59,267 nucleotides of DNA from Blautia sp. (GCA_023667395.1 JAMPAC010000015.1:1-59267); one strand, 5' to 3'; positions 37,022 to 46,656 are shown, counted from the first letter of the stretch. Notes: generated by a model from the letters alone, not told the origin. Program-made: numbers and translations.

Positions 37022-37158
37022 GCGCCATTCGTAAAGTCGCGCCTGTGGCGCTTTCCGCTGTTTCACAGCTCCCTTTACTCATGAAATGGCGCTCCCTCAG
37101 TCCATATAAATTTCGTAAAATTCGTGCGAGCACGATTTTTCTCAATTTACATGGACTG
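37022..37158 (-). ncRNA. Branched structured intergenic element
   Basis: An outer stem GCGCCATTCGTAAAG with CTTTACTCATGAAATGGCGC (37022-37036 and 37073-37092) encloses two perfect hairpins, GCGCCTGTGGCGC and GCTGTTTCACAGC. Next to it is a long hairpin (37098-37112 with 37144-37158) with an inner CGTGC/GCACG stem. It fills most of the gap between the DUF6044-like gene and the GT52-like promoter. It could be a structured RNA or a repeat-derived element. Confidence 0.55.
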
Positions 37159-37167
37159 GCTGAACTG

Positions 37168-38928
37168 TTATACTCCATAAACCCAAATCCCCCAAAAACT
37201 GGTATCCGTCTCATAATATCCCAGGAAAGTCAGTCCCATTTCTTCGCTGTCCAGGATCTCTCCTGCGGAAAAAATGTACTCGCATCCCAGTTCCTTCAAG
37301 GCCTCCATATCAAACTCCAGGCCTTCATATTTGATCCCCATCATTTTCCCAAGCATCCACGCATTTCCCGTGGCGCCGTTAAACAGGTAGCAACGCCCCC
37401 CCCATTCGTCAAAATACAGCCTGGTCTGTTCGTTCTTGACCAGTTCTTTCGCGATCACCCTGCGGAACCGATGCTTGTATTCCAGCGGATAGTTGTTGGA
37501 ATATCCATCCACGGTATAAAAACCGTGCATCAGGGAGGGCGCGGGACTCATCCCCAAATGCGCCACCCGGTACTCCGCCATATCCCTGCCTATCGCTTCC
37601 TCGATCCGCCCCATCAGATCCTCCGCGTAATAGCTTTCCCATGTGATATAGCCCGTAACCCCGGAACCGTTATTGATCTGGTTCACATTCATGTAAAAAC
37701 AGGACTCCAGTTCAATGTCCCGCATCGTGGGCAGTAAGACCAGCCCCAGCGCCGCCAGCTTCACCAGCGGCGCATTCCACAGGGCATTTTCCGCCTTTCC
37801 CTCCGCGCGCCACCACAGGGAGAAACAGAGGACGAACTCCAGATACCAGCCCGAGGGATACAGCCAATAATACCGCTCCAGCTGAAAATATCTCAGGAAC
37901 CCGCTGCAGCCGTTTTTCCACTCCGCCACCGGGGAAGAAAGGCAGCAGCCATACAAGAGCGCAATCCCCGCCAGAACCCCCATCCCCAGCCACGATGCCA
38001 GAAGCCTTGCCCTGCCTCCTTTGTCCAGCCTCCGGCGGAACACCAGCCCCAGTACCAGCATGACCAGAATGGGAAGAATCAGCTTCCTGTGCAGCGAGGG
38101 GGCATGCTGGGCGCTGTCCAGGAATACTCCTTTCACCGTCTCCCAGAAAGGCGCCGCATGGTTGACCAGTTCCTCCCTGTGGCTCACATAGTTCCCTCTC
38201 CCAAACAGGAACTCGGCAAACAGGCTATGGTTCACACAGACATAAACGCCCGTCAGCCCCGCAAATCCCATATATATCCACTTGTTGTACTGTTTCCGCG
38301 CAGTCATCCACAGGATCGCCAGCAGCCAGAAACTCAGCGCCACATACCCGATCAGCACCAGATGGGTGGTCAGCCCGAAAAACAGGATGCCCGCAAAACT
38401 TCCCGCAATATGTTTCCTCCGGTACAGGCACAGGAAACAATACAACAGCAAAGGCGCCCCCAACACGGACAGGCCATATACGGGCTGGACGGGCAGCAGG
38501 CAGAAGCACCCGGCCGCCGCCACCGCTAGGATACTGCTGCCTGTGATCTCTTTCACGCTCCCATACATTCCCAGAAAACCCGAAAGGCTGACAATCAGGA
38601 ACTGCACTACGAAAGCGGCAAAAACAGGCAGCAGCCTGTACAGGGGGATGAACAGCGCCGCCGAAGGCTGCATGCCGCTTGCGTTGATCCCTCCCAGCAT
38701 TTCCGGGAATATGGCGTCCCCGCCCTCAAAAAGATGCCTGGCGTTTAAAACATAGGACATGATCGTCTCGTCCAGCTGGTCATGTATGACAAAGACGCTG
38801 CCCTCCCCCAGGATCAGGTATGGGACAAAGGTCACCGCCAGGAGCAGGATCCCCACCCACCACAGGGGCAGTTTGTCCAGCTTCCCCACGCACTGATTCA
38901 GTTTCGCCAGCCATTTATGGTTCTTCAA
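37168..38928 (-). CDS. Polytopic membrane protein, DUF6044-like (paralogue 2)
   Basis: This protein of about 586 residues is a paralogue of 22955-24733: FVIHDQLDETIMSY after the first helix, ARHLFEGGDAIFPEMLGG, many helices, and a soluble C-terminal part with GFYTVDGYSNNYPLEY. It is probably a GT-C-like enzyme acting outside the membrane. The start is probably TTG at 38928, with GGAG 9 bases upstream; it overlaps the previous gene's end by 14 bases. A longer TTG start at 38946 is possible. Confidence 0.72.
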   Translation of the reverse strand: MKNHKWLAKLNQCVGKLDKLPLWWVGILLLAVTFVPYLILGEGSVFVIHDQLDETIMSYVLNARHLFEGGDAIFPEMLGGINASGMQPSAALFIPLYRLLPVFAAFVVQFLIVSLSGFLGMYGSVKEITGSSILAVAAAGCFCLLPVQPVYGLSVLGAPLLLYCFLCLYRRKHIAGSFAGILFFGLTTHLVLIGYVALSFWLLAILWMTARKQYNKWIYMGFAGLTGVYVCVNHSLFAEFLFGRGNYVSHREELVNHAAPFWETVKGVFLDSAQHAPSLHRKLILPILVMLVLGLVFRRRLDKGGRARLLASWLGMGVLAGIALLYGCCLSSPVAEWKNGCSGFLRYFQLERYYWLYPSGWYLEFVLCFSLWWRAEGKAENALWNAPLVKLAALGLVLLPTMRDIELESCFYMNVNQINNGSGVTGYITWESYYAEDLMGRIEEAIGRDMAEYRVAHLGMSPAPSLMHGFYTVDGYSNNYPLEYKHRFRRVIAKELVKNEQTRLYFDEWGGRCYLFNGATGNAWMLGKMMGIKYEGLEFDMEALKELGCEYIFSAGEILDSEEMGLTFLGYYETDTSFWGIWVYGV

Positions 38929-40639
38929 TACAATATTCTCCGTCAAAATAATAGATTAGATAAGGAACGCCGTTGGATGCGGTAAACCCGTCACATACTT
39001 CCGGACTAGCCCCCGTCCTCTGCGCCAGGTGGACGACGCCGGGATGCCCCTCTCCCCTGCCATCATCATATACAAGGAAGTAAATGCCCCCCCCATTTAG
39101 ATATTTTGCGTTATATCGCCTGAGGTTCGGGCTGTTGGAATACCAGCTGCCCGAAAGGATATAGTTCCTGTCCCGATAGATATCACTCTCCAGGGCGCTC
39201 CCATAATAATATGCCACTGCCCCCATATCAACGATATATCTGTTTTCCGGGTGTGCGTTACAGTACTCGCCGATCTCCCGCAGGCCTGCCATATAAATCT
39301 CCTGCCCGCCGTTTCTGTCCATCACATAGCGATACTGCTGCCTGCCCGCTGGGATCACCGTCAGGCACAATCCCGTCAGCAGGCCAAGGACGAACCCATA
39401 CCGCAGACGCTTCCCCAGGCACTCCCCATATGTCAATACCAGCGCCGTCAGCAGCATGATCTCTCCCGCCAGCAGGGGCATACTGATCCGCAGAGGAAAA
39501 CGTCCCTGATACAGCAGCACTCCCCAGGTAAACAGCTTGCCGGACAACAGCGCGAGGATCGAAAGCAGCAAGGACAGCTTCCGCACAAACAGCAATTCCA
39601 CGACTGCAGCGACCCAGAGGAAAAGCAGCACATATTTCAGCCCCCAGTGGGTATCCCGCCATATATTCTGCCCCATTTCCTCCCACCATCTGGACATGCC
39701 CATCTCTTCCCGGTGTGCCGACGCGTACTCCGCGACCTCCTCAGCACATTCCGGGGACAGCACCCAGTCCAGGATTACATAACTCCGATAAGCGTTATAG
39801 TCCGCCTCCGTGACCTGATATTTGTCCAGGATCCCTTTGACCTCCTCATATGCGGGCGCTCCGACATAATCAAATAATACCGTTTCCGCATCAATGAACT
39901 TATGATACGCTTTCCATCCGTCGTCGCGATACACAAAAGCGTCCGCCGCCAACAGCGCCAAAATCACTGCCACCGCTGCCAGCGTCACTTTCCCCGCTGC
40001 CAGAAGATATTCCCGGCACAGTCTTTTGACATCGGATATCTGCCTTTTATCAGGCATTTTCAGGCTGCCCAGCGCTATGCCCCAGGCCAGGGCCATTCCC
40101 ATGGGCTGCATCATCAACATGGCATTCATGCGCATCATTCCGCCCAGGGCTTCCAGCAGCACAAAATAAATCCAACGCCGCTTCGGATGCCTATGGGTCA
40201 ACAGACAGAAATATCCCCCTGCAGTCAGCAGCGCTGCGGTGGATGTAAATTCAATGCAGCCTGTAATATACAGATTTGCCAAAAGCAGCAATGCCGTCAG
40301 CGCCGTTCCCGCAGCAGCTTCCGTCTTTCTGGCACAGCGGCTGTATAGGCTCTCCAGAACCGCCCCATAGGTCAGGATATGGAGCAGTATCATGGTCATT
40401 CCATACCAGGGGACGCCGGGTGCAAGCCTGTACAGCCAGGACAGCGGCAGCGTCAGCAGGTAACTGACATATACCGCGCGGGCTTCCGGTTCTCCCGTTT
40501 CCAGGCCGCACAGGATCTCTGTAATATATTTGTCGTCATTGGTTTCAAAATAGATGCCCGTCCTGCCCCACACTATGGCTATCATCACAAATGCCAGAAC
40601 CGGAGCGGCAATCCTCTGATACTTTTTAAAAATGTACAA
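38915..40639 (-). CDS. Polytopic membrane protein of unknown family, GT-C-like
   Basis: The 574-residue protein has about ten membrane helices, an early outer motif GIYFETNDDKYITEIL with an Asp-Asp pair, and a soluble C-terminal domain of about 130 residues. This is the GT-C plan, but I cannot name the family. The start is TTG at 40639, overlapping the end of the upstream gene by 14 bases with GGGGG 9 bases ahead. Both ends overlap neighbours, so the three genes (40626-42287, this one, 37168-38928) are tightly coupled. Confidence 0.65.
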   Translation of the reverse strand: MYIFKKYQRIAAPVLAFVMIAIVWGRTGIYFETNDDKYITEILCGLETGEPEARAVYVSYLLTLPLSWLYRLAPGVPWYGMTMILLHILTYGAVLESLYSRCARKTEAAAGTALTALLLLANLYITGCIEFTSTAALLTAGGYFCLLTHRHPKRRWIYFVLLEALGGMMRMNAMLMMQPMGMALAWGIALGSLKMPDKRQISDVKRLCREYLLAAGKVTLAAVAVILALLAADAFVYRDDGWKAYHKFIDAETVLFDYVGAPAYEEVKGILDKYQVTEADYNAYRSYVILDWVLSPECAEEVAEYASAHREEMGMSRWWEEMGQNIWRDTHWGLKYVLLFLWVAAVVELLFVRKLSLLLSILALLSGKLFTWGVLLYQGRFPLRISMPLLAGEIMLLTALVLTYGECLGKRLRYGFVLGLLTGLCLTVIPAGRQQYRYVMDRNGGQEIYMAGLREIGEYCNAHPENRYIVDMGAVAYYYGSALESDIYRDRNYILSGSWYSNSPNLRRYNAKYLNGGGIYFLVYDDGRGEGHPGVVHLAQRTGASPEVCDGFTASNGVPYLIYYFDGEYCIEEP

Positions 40640-42287
40640 TGATATAATCCCCCATATCCACTATGGAACCCTCCCGGGGAAATTCGGGCAGGTCCAGGGA
40701 ATATGTCTCCGCCGCCGCGTAATTCTCCTGCGCAAGATACGGGTGAAGCTCATATCCATGCATATGAAAGAACCGGATCAGTTCCTCATCCGTATCAAAG
40801 GCGTACCGTCCCCAGTCGATCACCGACAGGGCAGGCGTCTGCGCCACCCACACGCCATAGTCCCGATAAAACTTGTCCAGCAGATGTTCGTCCACGGGAT
40901 CGGTCCACCGCTTCATGCGGTAAAAAGTTTCCGAATTATAGGGCACATAGGCATCCTGAACCAATCCCCGGGGAACCTGATACGTGCCGGTGAACATGAC
41001 CGGCTTGTCCACTGTGCCGTATTCCCGCTCCAATTCACAGGCGATCCTGCCAGCCGTCTCCTTTGCCGCTTCATATTTCATATAATCCACATAAAACCAG
41101 CGGTTCATATCCGCGCACTGATTCCAGAGGATGACACAGAGCGCGAAAATGGCCGCCCCGCCGCAGAACTTTCCCAGTCCGGCCCGGCTGCGGACCGGAC
41201 GGCTGTTTCTCAGTTCCTGCAGACACAGGCACAGCAGGAGCGCCCCGTATCCGCAGATCACCGGCAGGAACTGCGCCGACCGGTATAACGTGGACTTCCC
41301 CTCTACAAGGACCAGCAGAAAGGACACGATAAAACTGCCCACGGTCAACAGCAGGATCCTGAAATCCCTTTTGCGGATACTGCCATAGATCCCATATGCC
41401 AGCATCAAAAGCGCCGCCAGCACAAAGATCCTGACAGGCAGATAGGCAAACGCAAACACGCCGTACATGACATAAACGCGCTTTAATACCATGACAAACT
41501 CCGCCGCTGCGCCAGGTTCCAGCATCCAGGAAGCCATTTCCGCAACAGACCTCTGCACCGCTTCCTCTTTCATGGAGCCAAGCCCGAATATGCCCGTCAC
41601 AGCCGCGATCATCAGGCTGCGCAGCGCCATGGCACATAACGCCGCCAACGCCGCCATACAGAGCGCCGGAAACACCCTGCGCTTCGCCCCCCCTGCATGG
41701 CGTTCCGTCAGGAGCAGCAGGAACACTCCCAGCAGCCATACCACCATAAAGGATTCATAGCATCCCAGCGCCGCCCACAGGAAACACACCGTTCCCGCCG
41801 CCATGGAAAACCGTCTGGGGCTTTCCAGCCATCTTCCCAGAAAGCACAGACTAATCCCGGCGCACAGGTAACCGATGGATATCCCGTTGTGAAGAAAATA
41901 AGTGTAGACCTCGCTGATCAGCGGGCAGGACAGAAAAACCGCCGCAAAGAAAAGATATCCCCACTCCGGTATCTTCCCTTTCAGCACAGTGCGGAACAGG
42001 GCCGCCCACACAGTCACCGCCGCCATGAGGATCAGCACTCCCGCCAGGTCCGTCACCAGCGGCGCAAACTCACCGATGAAAAAGATCTTGTTCAACAGGT
42101 ATAACGCCCAGCGGCCCACCACAGCCGCCAGCCCCTCCTGGAAATAGAGGGCATACGGAGTATCGTCGATCCCCACCGTCGGGTGCGTCACCATGAACCC
42201 GTAAGCGGCCGCAGCCGTCAAGGTCAGGGTCAGCAGGTATATTCTGTTTTTGCAGAGGGCAAGGAAATTCTCTTTATATTCTTTCAT
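40626..42287 (-). CDS. Glucos_trans_II-like membrane glycosyltransferase
   Basis: The 553-residue polytopic protein has THPTVGIDDTPYALYFQEGL and VVGRWALYLL early on; the acidic pair followed by G-R-W is the signature of the Glucos_trans_II group. About ten helices and a soluble C-terminal domain with VWVAQTPALSVIDWGRYAF follow. It should use a polyprenyl-phosphate sugar made by one of the DPM-like GT2 enzymes in the locus. It is the first gene after a good promoter at 42358-42330; the ATG at 42287 has only a weak SD. Confidence 0.72.
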   Translation of the reverse strand: MKEYKENFLALCKNRIYLLTLTLTAAAAYGFMVTHPTVGIDDTPYALYFQEGLAAVVGRWALYLLNKIFFIGEFAPLVTDLAGVLILMAAVTVWAALFRTVLKGKIPEWGYLFFAAVFLSCPLISEVYTYFLHNGISIGYLCAGISLCFLGRWLESPRRFSMAAGTVCFLWAALGCYESFMVVWLLGVFLLLLTERHAGGAKRRVFPALCMAALAALCAMALRSLMIAAVTGIFGLGSMKEEAVQRSVAEMASWMLEPGAAAEFVMVLKRVYVMYGVFAFAYLPVRIFVLAALLMLAYGIYGSIRKRDFRILLLTVGSFIVSFLLVLVEGKSTLYRSAQFLPVICGYGALLLCLCLQELRNSRPVRSRAGLGKFCGGAAIFALCVILWNQCADMNRWFYVDYMKYEAAKETAGRIACELEREYGTVDKPVMFTGTYQVPRGLVQDAYVPYNSETFYRMKRWTDPVDEHLLDKFYRDYGVWVAQTPALSVIDWGRYAFDTDEELIRFFHMHGYELHPYLAQENYAAAETYSLDLPEFPREGSIVDMGDYIIVHF

Positions 42288-42329
42288 GACATTTTTCCCA
42301 TCGATTCCGGTTCGCAACGCGCCATATCC

Positions 42330-42358
42330 ATTTTACCCGAAAATAGAAATCTTGTAAA
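42330..42358 (-). promoter_or_regulatory. Promoter of the 42.3-37.2 kb operon
   Basis: On the minus strand TTTACA (42358-42353), a 17-base spacer and TAAAAT (42335-42330). It is divergent from the plus-strand SGNH gene. Confidence 0.75.
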
Positions 42359-42383
42359 TTCTCTTTCTTTTAGATTGAAAATA

Positions 42384-42392
42384 TGCTATAAA
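42384..42392 (+). promoter_or_regulatory. Extended -10 promoter of the plus-strand SGNH gene
   Basis: TGC precedes TATAAA at 42387-42392, about 32 bases before the ATG. The -35 region (TTTCTT) is weak. Confidence 0.5.
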
Positions 42393-42424
42393 ATTTATAT
42401 CATCATTTCGTTGGAGGAACCTGC

Positions 42425-43858
42425 ATGACACCGAAAAAGAAGATCCTTTTGTCCGTTATACTCGTCCTTGCCGCGGCCGTCGGCTGCTTTTTTTGTTATT
42501 ACCGTATGCGGAACGGCTCCATCCCTTTATCGGATCTCCGGCATTTTTCGCGGGACAGTTACGACAGCGTATTCCTCTCCATGCATTCCCCGGCGGGCTA
42601 CTCGCCGGAGGAATTTTCCACTTACCACGGACTCAATACCCTGGCCGCCTCCCATGAAGTCCGAAATATGGACGAACTGGAGCGTTACCTGGACATCGCG
42701 TTCTCCACGGACAATCTCGTGAATTACGTGTTTCTTCTGCTGGATCCCGAGATCGTCTGGAATTCCTGCGGGCAGGATGATTCCCGTTGGGATGCCGAAC
42801 TGCAGCAGGGGCTTTTTTCCTTTGTGTCCGCCCATCCCGGAACGATCTTTGAGATCCTGCTGCCTTATCCGTCGCTGGCTTACTGGATGGACAGGGAACC
42901 GGCCGACCTGGAAAATACCCTGGCCGTTTACGGTTCTTTCGTTGAGGACGCGTATGAGTACACAAATGTCCTGACTTCCTTTGCAGGATTTGAAGACTGG
43001 CTGCTGAGTAATCCCGCCAACTATGTCTCTGATTTTGACGTGAACGAAGAGATCACCCACTACATCCTCCGCTCATGCTTCTGCGATAACGCGTACCAGG
43101 TCACTCCCATCAATGGCCCCATCCTCTTCGGCTGGCTGCGTGAACTGGCCGACCGGGAACGCACTTTTCCCAGCGTATATCCCGATCTGTCCGACCGTTG
43201 TCTCGTCTTCTTCGGGGACAGCGTCATCGCCAACTGCGAGGGCAGCTATTCCATCCCGGGATGCATTGCCGGACTCTCCGGCGCGACTGCCTATAACTGT
43301 GCCATCGGCGGATCCGCTGCCAGCGCCAGTTCACCGGACAGCAACGATTTCCCCAATATCCTGGACGATTTCCTGGCGGATTACTGTGTGGAAGAAAACG
43401 GAGTTTACCGCTTTGCCCCGGAGGGAAACGATATGTCGGATAAGAGACTCTGCTTTCTTTTAAACTTTGGCCTCAACGACTACTTTGGGGGATCCCCTGT
43501 CAAAAATCCGGACGATCCTTATGATATCACCACCTATACCGGAAGCCTCAGAAGCTGCCTGAACGAGTATATGACCCTCTTTCCTGACGCGGACTTCATC
43601 ATAATGACCCCCACTTATACCAATTACTTTTTAAGCGGTACGCAGCGCAACAGCGATGTGGGCGGCATCCTCACGGATTATGTGATCGCTGCCAGGAGTC
43701 TGGCTGATGAATTAGGCATTTACTGTATTGACAATTATAACGATCTTGGGATCGACGACTCCAATCTCCTGGACTACTCCTCTGACGGATGCCATCCCAA
43801 CGGGAAAGGACGCATCCTGATCGCCCGCCACATCATCAGCTTTCTGGGCAGCTTATAG
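42425..43858 (+). CDS. Membrane-anchored SGNH hydrolase with extra N-terminal domain
   Basis: The 477-residue protein has one membrane segment (about 7-25), a domain of about 220 residues that I do not recognise, and a C-terminal SGNH domain. FFGDSVIAN (near 260) carries the Ser, FGLNDYFGG (near 350) is block III, and DGCHPNGKG (near 457) carries the Asp-His pair. It probably edits acyl groups on surface glycan. GGAGG lies 7 bases before the ATG. It is a single plus-strand gene with its own promoter and ends 15 bases from the convergent membrane-protein gene. Confidence 0.85.
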   Translation: MTPKKKILLSVILVLAAAVGCFFCYYRMRNGSIPLSDLRHFSRDSYDSVFLSMHSPAGYSPEEFSTYHGLNTLAASHEVRNMDELERYLDIAFSTDNLVNYVFLLLDPEIVWNSCGQDDSRWDAELQQGLFSFVSAHPGTIFEILLPYPSLAYWMDREPADLENTLAVYGSFVEDAYEYTNVLTSFAGFEDWLLSNPANYVSDFDVNEEITHYILRSCFCDNAYQVTPINGPILFGWLRELADRERTFPSVYPDLSDRCLVFFGDSVIANCEGSYSIPGCIAGLSGATAYNCAIGGSAASASSPDSNDFPNILDDFLADYCVEENGVYRFAPEGNDMSDKRLCFLLNFGLNDYFGGSPVKNPDDPYDITTYTGSLRSCLNEYMTLFPDADFIIMTPTYTNYFLSGTQRNSDVGGILTDYVIAARSLADELGIYCIDNYNDLGIDDSNLLDYSSDGCHPNGKGRILIARHIISFLGSL

Positions 43859-43873
43859 AGAAACGGCGCCCTG

Positions 43874-45517
43874 TCAGTACGCCTGATAGAGCGCCATATT
43901 TTCGTCCCGGCTTAATTCCGCGTATCCGGCTTCCCTGCACCTGGCGTCCACCTCGCCGCCTGCCAGGGTCGCGATATAACGGCTCTGCAGTTCCCCAAAA
44001 TGTTCCAGCACATATTCATTGTCGCAGCAGCTGATCCCAAAGCCCTCCGGAAGCGCATATAAAAACTGCCATTTCAGATACACATACGCGTCGCTTTCCA
44101 CATCCTGATCCCAGATCACCCAGATCACGGAATTCTCATAACCGGGAGACGCCTCCCTGTCCAGCGTCAGGACGCCTTTCATGTTTTCCTGCCACTCCTC
44201 CACCTGAGCCATTCTCTGTTCTTCCGCAAAAGGAACCTGATAATCATACGGATCCGCCGCCATGTAGGAATACAGATACGCAAACGCCGCGCCCATCATC
44301 ACCGCTTTCTTAAAAAACCTCGTCTCCATCATGCCGATCAGGAATACCCCTGCCGCCATGAAAGTAAGCAGGTGTTTGCTGCCCTCCGTCAGCTTATACA
44401 TCAACAGCAGCGCAAACAGCATTGCCACAAGGCTGAACACGAAATGCACCTCTATGGTCAGCTGCTTTTTCAGGCTCCCGGTGTACTCCGCCGCCCGCAT
44501 TTTTTCCGTGTCGTTCTCACTGCCCTGCTGCCGCTTCATCCGCCACAGCAGGTACATGTCTTTCACACTCTGCCCTGACATTACCAGCAGCATGACCAGG
44601 TATCCCGCAAAGAACGCTCCCGACGCCAGGCCTGTGCGGATCCCCTGGACCGTATGTCCCTTAAAGGATGACGCCATATAGCGGAGTTTCCCCAGGGTGA
44701 ACCGGATCCCCTCGAACAGCCCCTGCTCAAAAAAGGCCTCCACCCAGTCCGTAAAAAATAAGGGTGCAAAATACTCCGCTCCCAGATAATGTTTGACGGC
44801 TGCATAGGCCGCCAGCACAACCGCGAACACGGCGGCGGAACCGGCAAAGCCTTTCCATTTACTCTTCCGGATCCAGAAATAAGCCGGAAGCAGCATAAAG
44901 AGCAGCATATAGGGCCGCATCAGCGTCAAGATTCCCGAAAGAGCAAACAGGATCGCCAGCTTGTATCCCCTCTCCCTGTTCTGGTAATTGACCGCAAGGC
45001 TATAGAAAATGATCAGCAGACTGAAACAGATCACCTCCGGCATCACCGACAGCATGTACCGCACGAAAGGCGTGTACAGGCAAAACAGCAGCGCGGTAAC
45101 CCCCACCTGCTTCCAGCCCGGTTTCACCAGCCATACGAACAGAAAGCAGGCCAGCGTCATCAGCAGGATATTGCAGATCACCGGGGACATCATGTTCCAG
45201 CCGAACAGAACGCCCCAGATGACCCAGGGCAGCACCAGGACGGGGCTCCATGCCGCAAAGGACAGCTTCAGGGCATGGCTCTCATTGAACCCGAAATAGC
45301 CCTGCGGATATCCATAGTGCACAATGCCCTCCACCTGCTTATAATAAAACAACTCGTCATTCCATTCCGAACATGGCAGGTATACCTCACCCAGGCTCTT
45401 CCCCTGCATGGCGCAGTACACCAGGCAGCATACCACCGGCAAAAGCGCCAGCAGCACGGCTTTCGCCATGGTCAGATATCTCTTATCCTGTTTCCACCAA
45501 TCCTGAAACCTTTTCAT
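43874..45517 (-). CDS. Polytopic membrane protein, GT-C-like
   Basis: The 547-residue protein has many helices and an early outer sequence CSEWNDELFYYKQVEGI, with acidic residues placed as in GT-C enzymes. A soluble tail of about 110 residues follows the last helix. It lies downstream of the polyprenyl-phosphate GT2 gene at 45662-46588, which may make its donor. GGAGG lies 5 bases before the ATG, directly after a row of strong hairpins. The family is not recognised. Confidence 0.65.
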   Translation of the reverse strand: MKRFQDWWKQDKRYLTMAKAVLLALLPVVCCLVYCAMQGKSLGEVYLPCSEWNDELFYYKQVEGIVHYGYPQGYFGFNESHALKLSFAAWSPVLVLPWVIWGVLFGWNMMSPVICNILLMTLACFLFVWLVKPGWKQVGVTALLFCLYTPFVRYMLSVMPEVICFSLLIIFYSLAVNYQNRERGYKLAILFALSGILTLMRPYMLLFMLLPAYFWIRKSKWKGFAGSAAVFAVVLAAYAAVKHYLGAEYFAPLFFTDWVEAFFEQGLFEGIRFTLGKLRYMASSFKGHTVQGIRTGLASGAFFAGYLVMLLVMSGQSVKDMYLLWRMKRQQGSENDTEKMRAAEYTGSLKKQLTIEVHFVFSLVAMLFALLLMYKLTEGSKHLLTFMAAGVFLIGMMETRFFKKAVMMGAAFAYLYSYMAADPYDYQVPFAEEQRMAQVEEWQENMKGVLTLDREASPGYENSVIWVIWDQDVESDAYVYLKWQFLYALPEGFGISCCDNEYVLEHFGELQSRYIATLAGGEVDARCREAGYAELSRDENMALYQAY

Positions 45518-45525
45518 CCTAACCT

Positions 45526-45652
45526 CCAGACCGCCTCCGGCGGCACAAACAATCGGTGCAAGTCTGGAAGAATCCGCAAAGCGGATTCTTCCCGGAATGA
45601 CTTAGATTTTCTTAGGTCGTGTACTTTACGACCTTAGAAAATCTTCATTCCG
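45526..45652 (-). other. Row of three strong hairpins between two glycosyltransferase genes
   Basis: The first has arms CCAGAC/GTCTGG around CCGCC-TCC-GGCGG (45526-45567). The second is a perfect 12-bp stem GGAAGAATCCGC/GCGGATTCTTCC with a 3-base loop (45566-45592). The third is a nearly perfect 24-bp stem at 45593-45619 with 45629-45652. No T-run follows. They fill the gap up to the SD of the membrane-protein gene. Confidence 0.75.
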
Positions 45653-45661
45653 TGCACACTT
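45633..45661 (-). repeat. 29-base repeat at a stop codon, copy 2
   Basis: This segment matches 35824-35852 with one mismatch. On the minus strand it follows the stop codon of the GT2 gene and forms one arm of the long third hairpin. Confidence 0.8.
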
Positions 45662-46588
45662 TTACCAGCCGATCTTCTCACGGATCACATATTGGGGCGA
45701 ATTGTTCAGGCTGATATAGATGCGCCCGATATACTCCCCGATCAGTCCCAACATGAGCATGATCATGCCTCCAAAAAATACGATCGCCGCCATGGTGGAA
45801 CTGAAGCCCATGGGCACGTCCGGGTTCACCAGCCTCTTTACGATCGTATAAATACCGTATAGGAATCCTGCGGCGGCACAGAATCCACCGATACCCGTGG
45901 CAATCCTCAGGGGCTTTACAGAAAATGCCGTGAAACCGTTGAACCAGAGCCCCATCAGCTTTTTAAAAGTATAGCCGGAAGTTCCCTCCTCCCGGTCCCT
46001 GTGATCCACAGGCACATTGGTGATGTTTTTCGTGGCGCGCAGCACCAGTCCGATCACATAGGGATAAGAATTCTCATACCGGATCATATCGTCCGCCACG
46101 AACCGCCTTACGGCAAAATAGCTGGATACATACAGATCCGCCGGTTTTCCCAGCATCACGCGCGTCATCCGCTCATTGACCATGCTGCCCAGATTCCGGA
46201 AAGCGGAATGGCGCTTATGCTCATATTTCGCATAGACGGCATCATAACCTTCCTCCAGTTTATCCAGAAGCCTGTCCACCTGGTCTGCGGGGGTCTGCCC
46301 GTCGTCATCCAGGCACACCACATAGTCCCCGCAGGAATGCCGGATCCCTGCCATCAGGGCAGAGTGCTGTCCGAAATTTTTCGCAAAACCGATGCCCCTG
46401 ATATTGGAAAATTCCCCGCAGAGCCGCCGTATGGTTCCCATCGTATTGTCCGGGGAACAGTCGTTGACCAGAATGATTTCGTACTCATACCGGTTCATCG
46501 TTCTCATCTTTTCGTTGATCTCCGCCACCACATGCGGGAGCGTGCGCTCCGACCGGTAGCAGGGAATCACAAAACTTATCTTTTTCAT
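45662..46588 (-). CDS. Polyprenyl-phosphate GT2 glycosyltransferase (ArnC/GtrB type)
   Basis: The 308-residue protein has a GT2 domain (MKKISFVIPCYRSE, LVNDCSPDNT, FAKNFGQHSALMAG, CLDDDGQTPADQ) and two C-terminal membrane helices (about 230-250 and 262-285). The order and motifs are those of ArnC/GtrB enzymes that load a sugar onto undecaprenyl phosphate. It precedes a GT-C-like gene, separated by the hairpin row. The 68-base gap before it holds only a short AAAACGCGTTTT palindrome. Confidence 0.9.
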   Translation of the reverse strand: MKKISFVIPCYRSERTLPHVVAEINEKMRTMNRYEYEIILVNDCSPDNTMGTIRRLCGEFSNIRGIGFAKNFGQHSALMAGIRHSCGDYVVCLDDDGQTPADQVDRLLDKLEEGYDAVYAKYEHKRHSAFRNLGSMVNERMTRVMLGKPADLYVSSYFAVRRFVADDMIRYENSYPYVIGLVLRATKNITNVPVDHRDREEGTSGYTFKKLMGLWFNGFTAFSVKPLRIATGIGGFCAAAGFLYGIYTIVKRLVNPDVPMGFSSTMAAIVFFGGMIMLMLGLIGEYIGRIYISLNNSPQYVIREKIGW

Positions 46589-46656
46589 CCGCTCTCATTC
46601 CTCTTTATTTATAACGTTCCAAAACGCGTTTTCAAAACCAATACTGAACAGCATTT

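Noticed and set aside
36963-37214. Minus-strand frame of 83 codons in the gap before the GT52-like gene
   Set aside because: It runs through strong hairpins, overlaps the end of the neighbouring gene, and has no SD; better explained as structured non-coding sequence.
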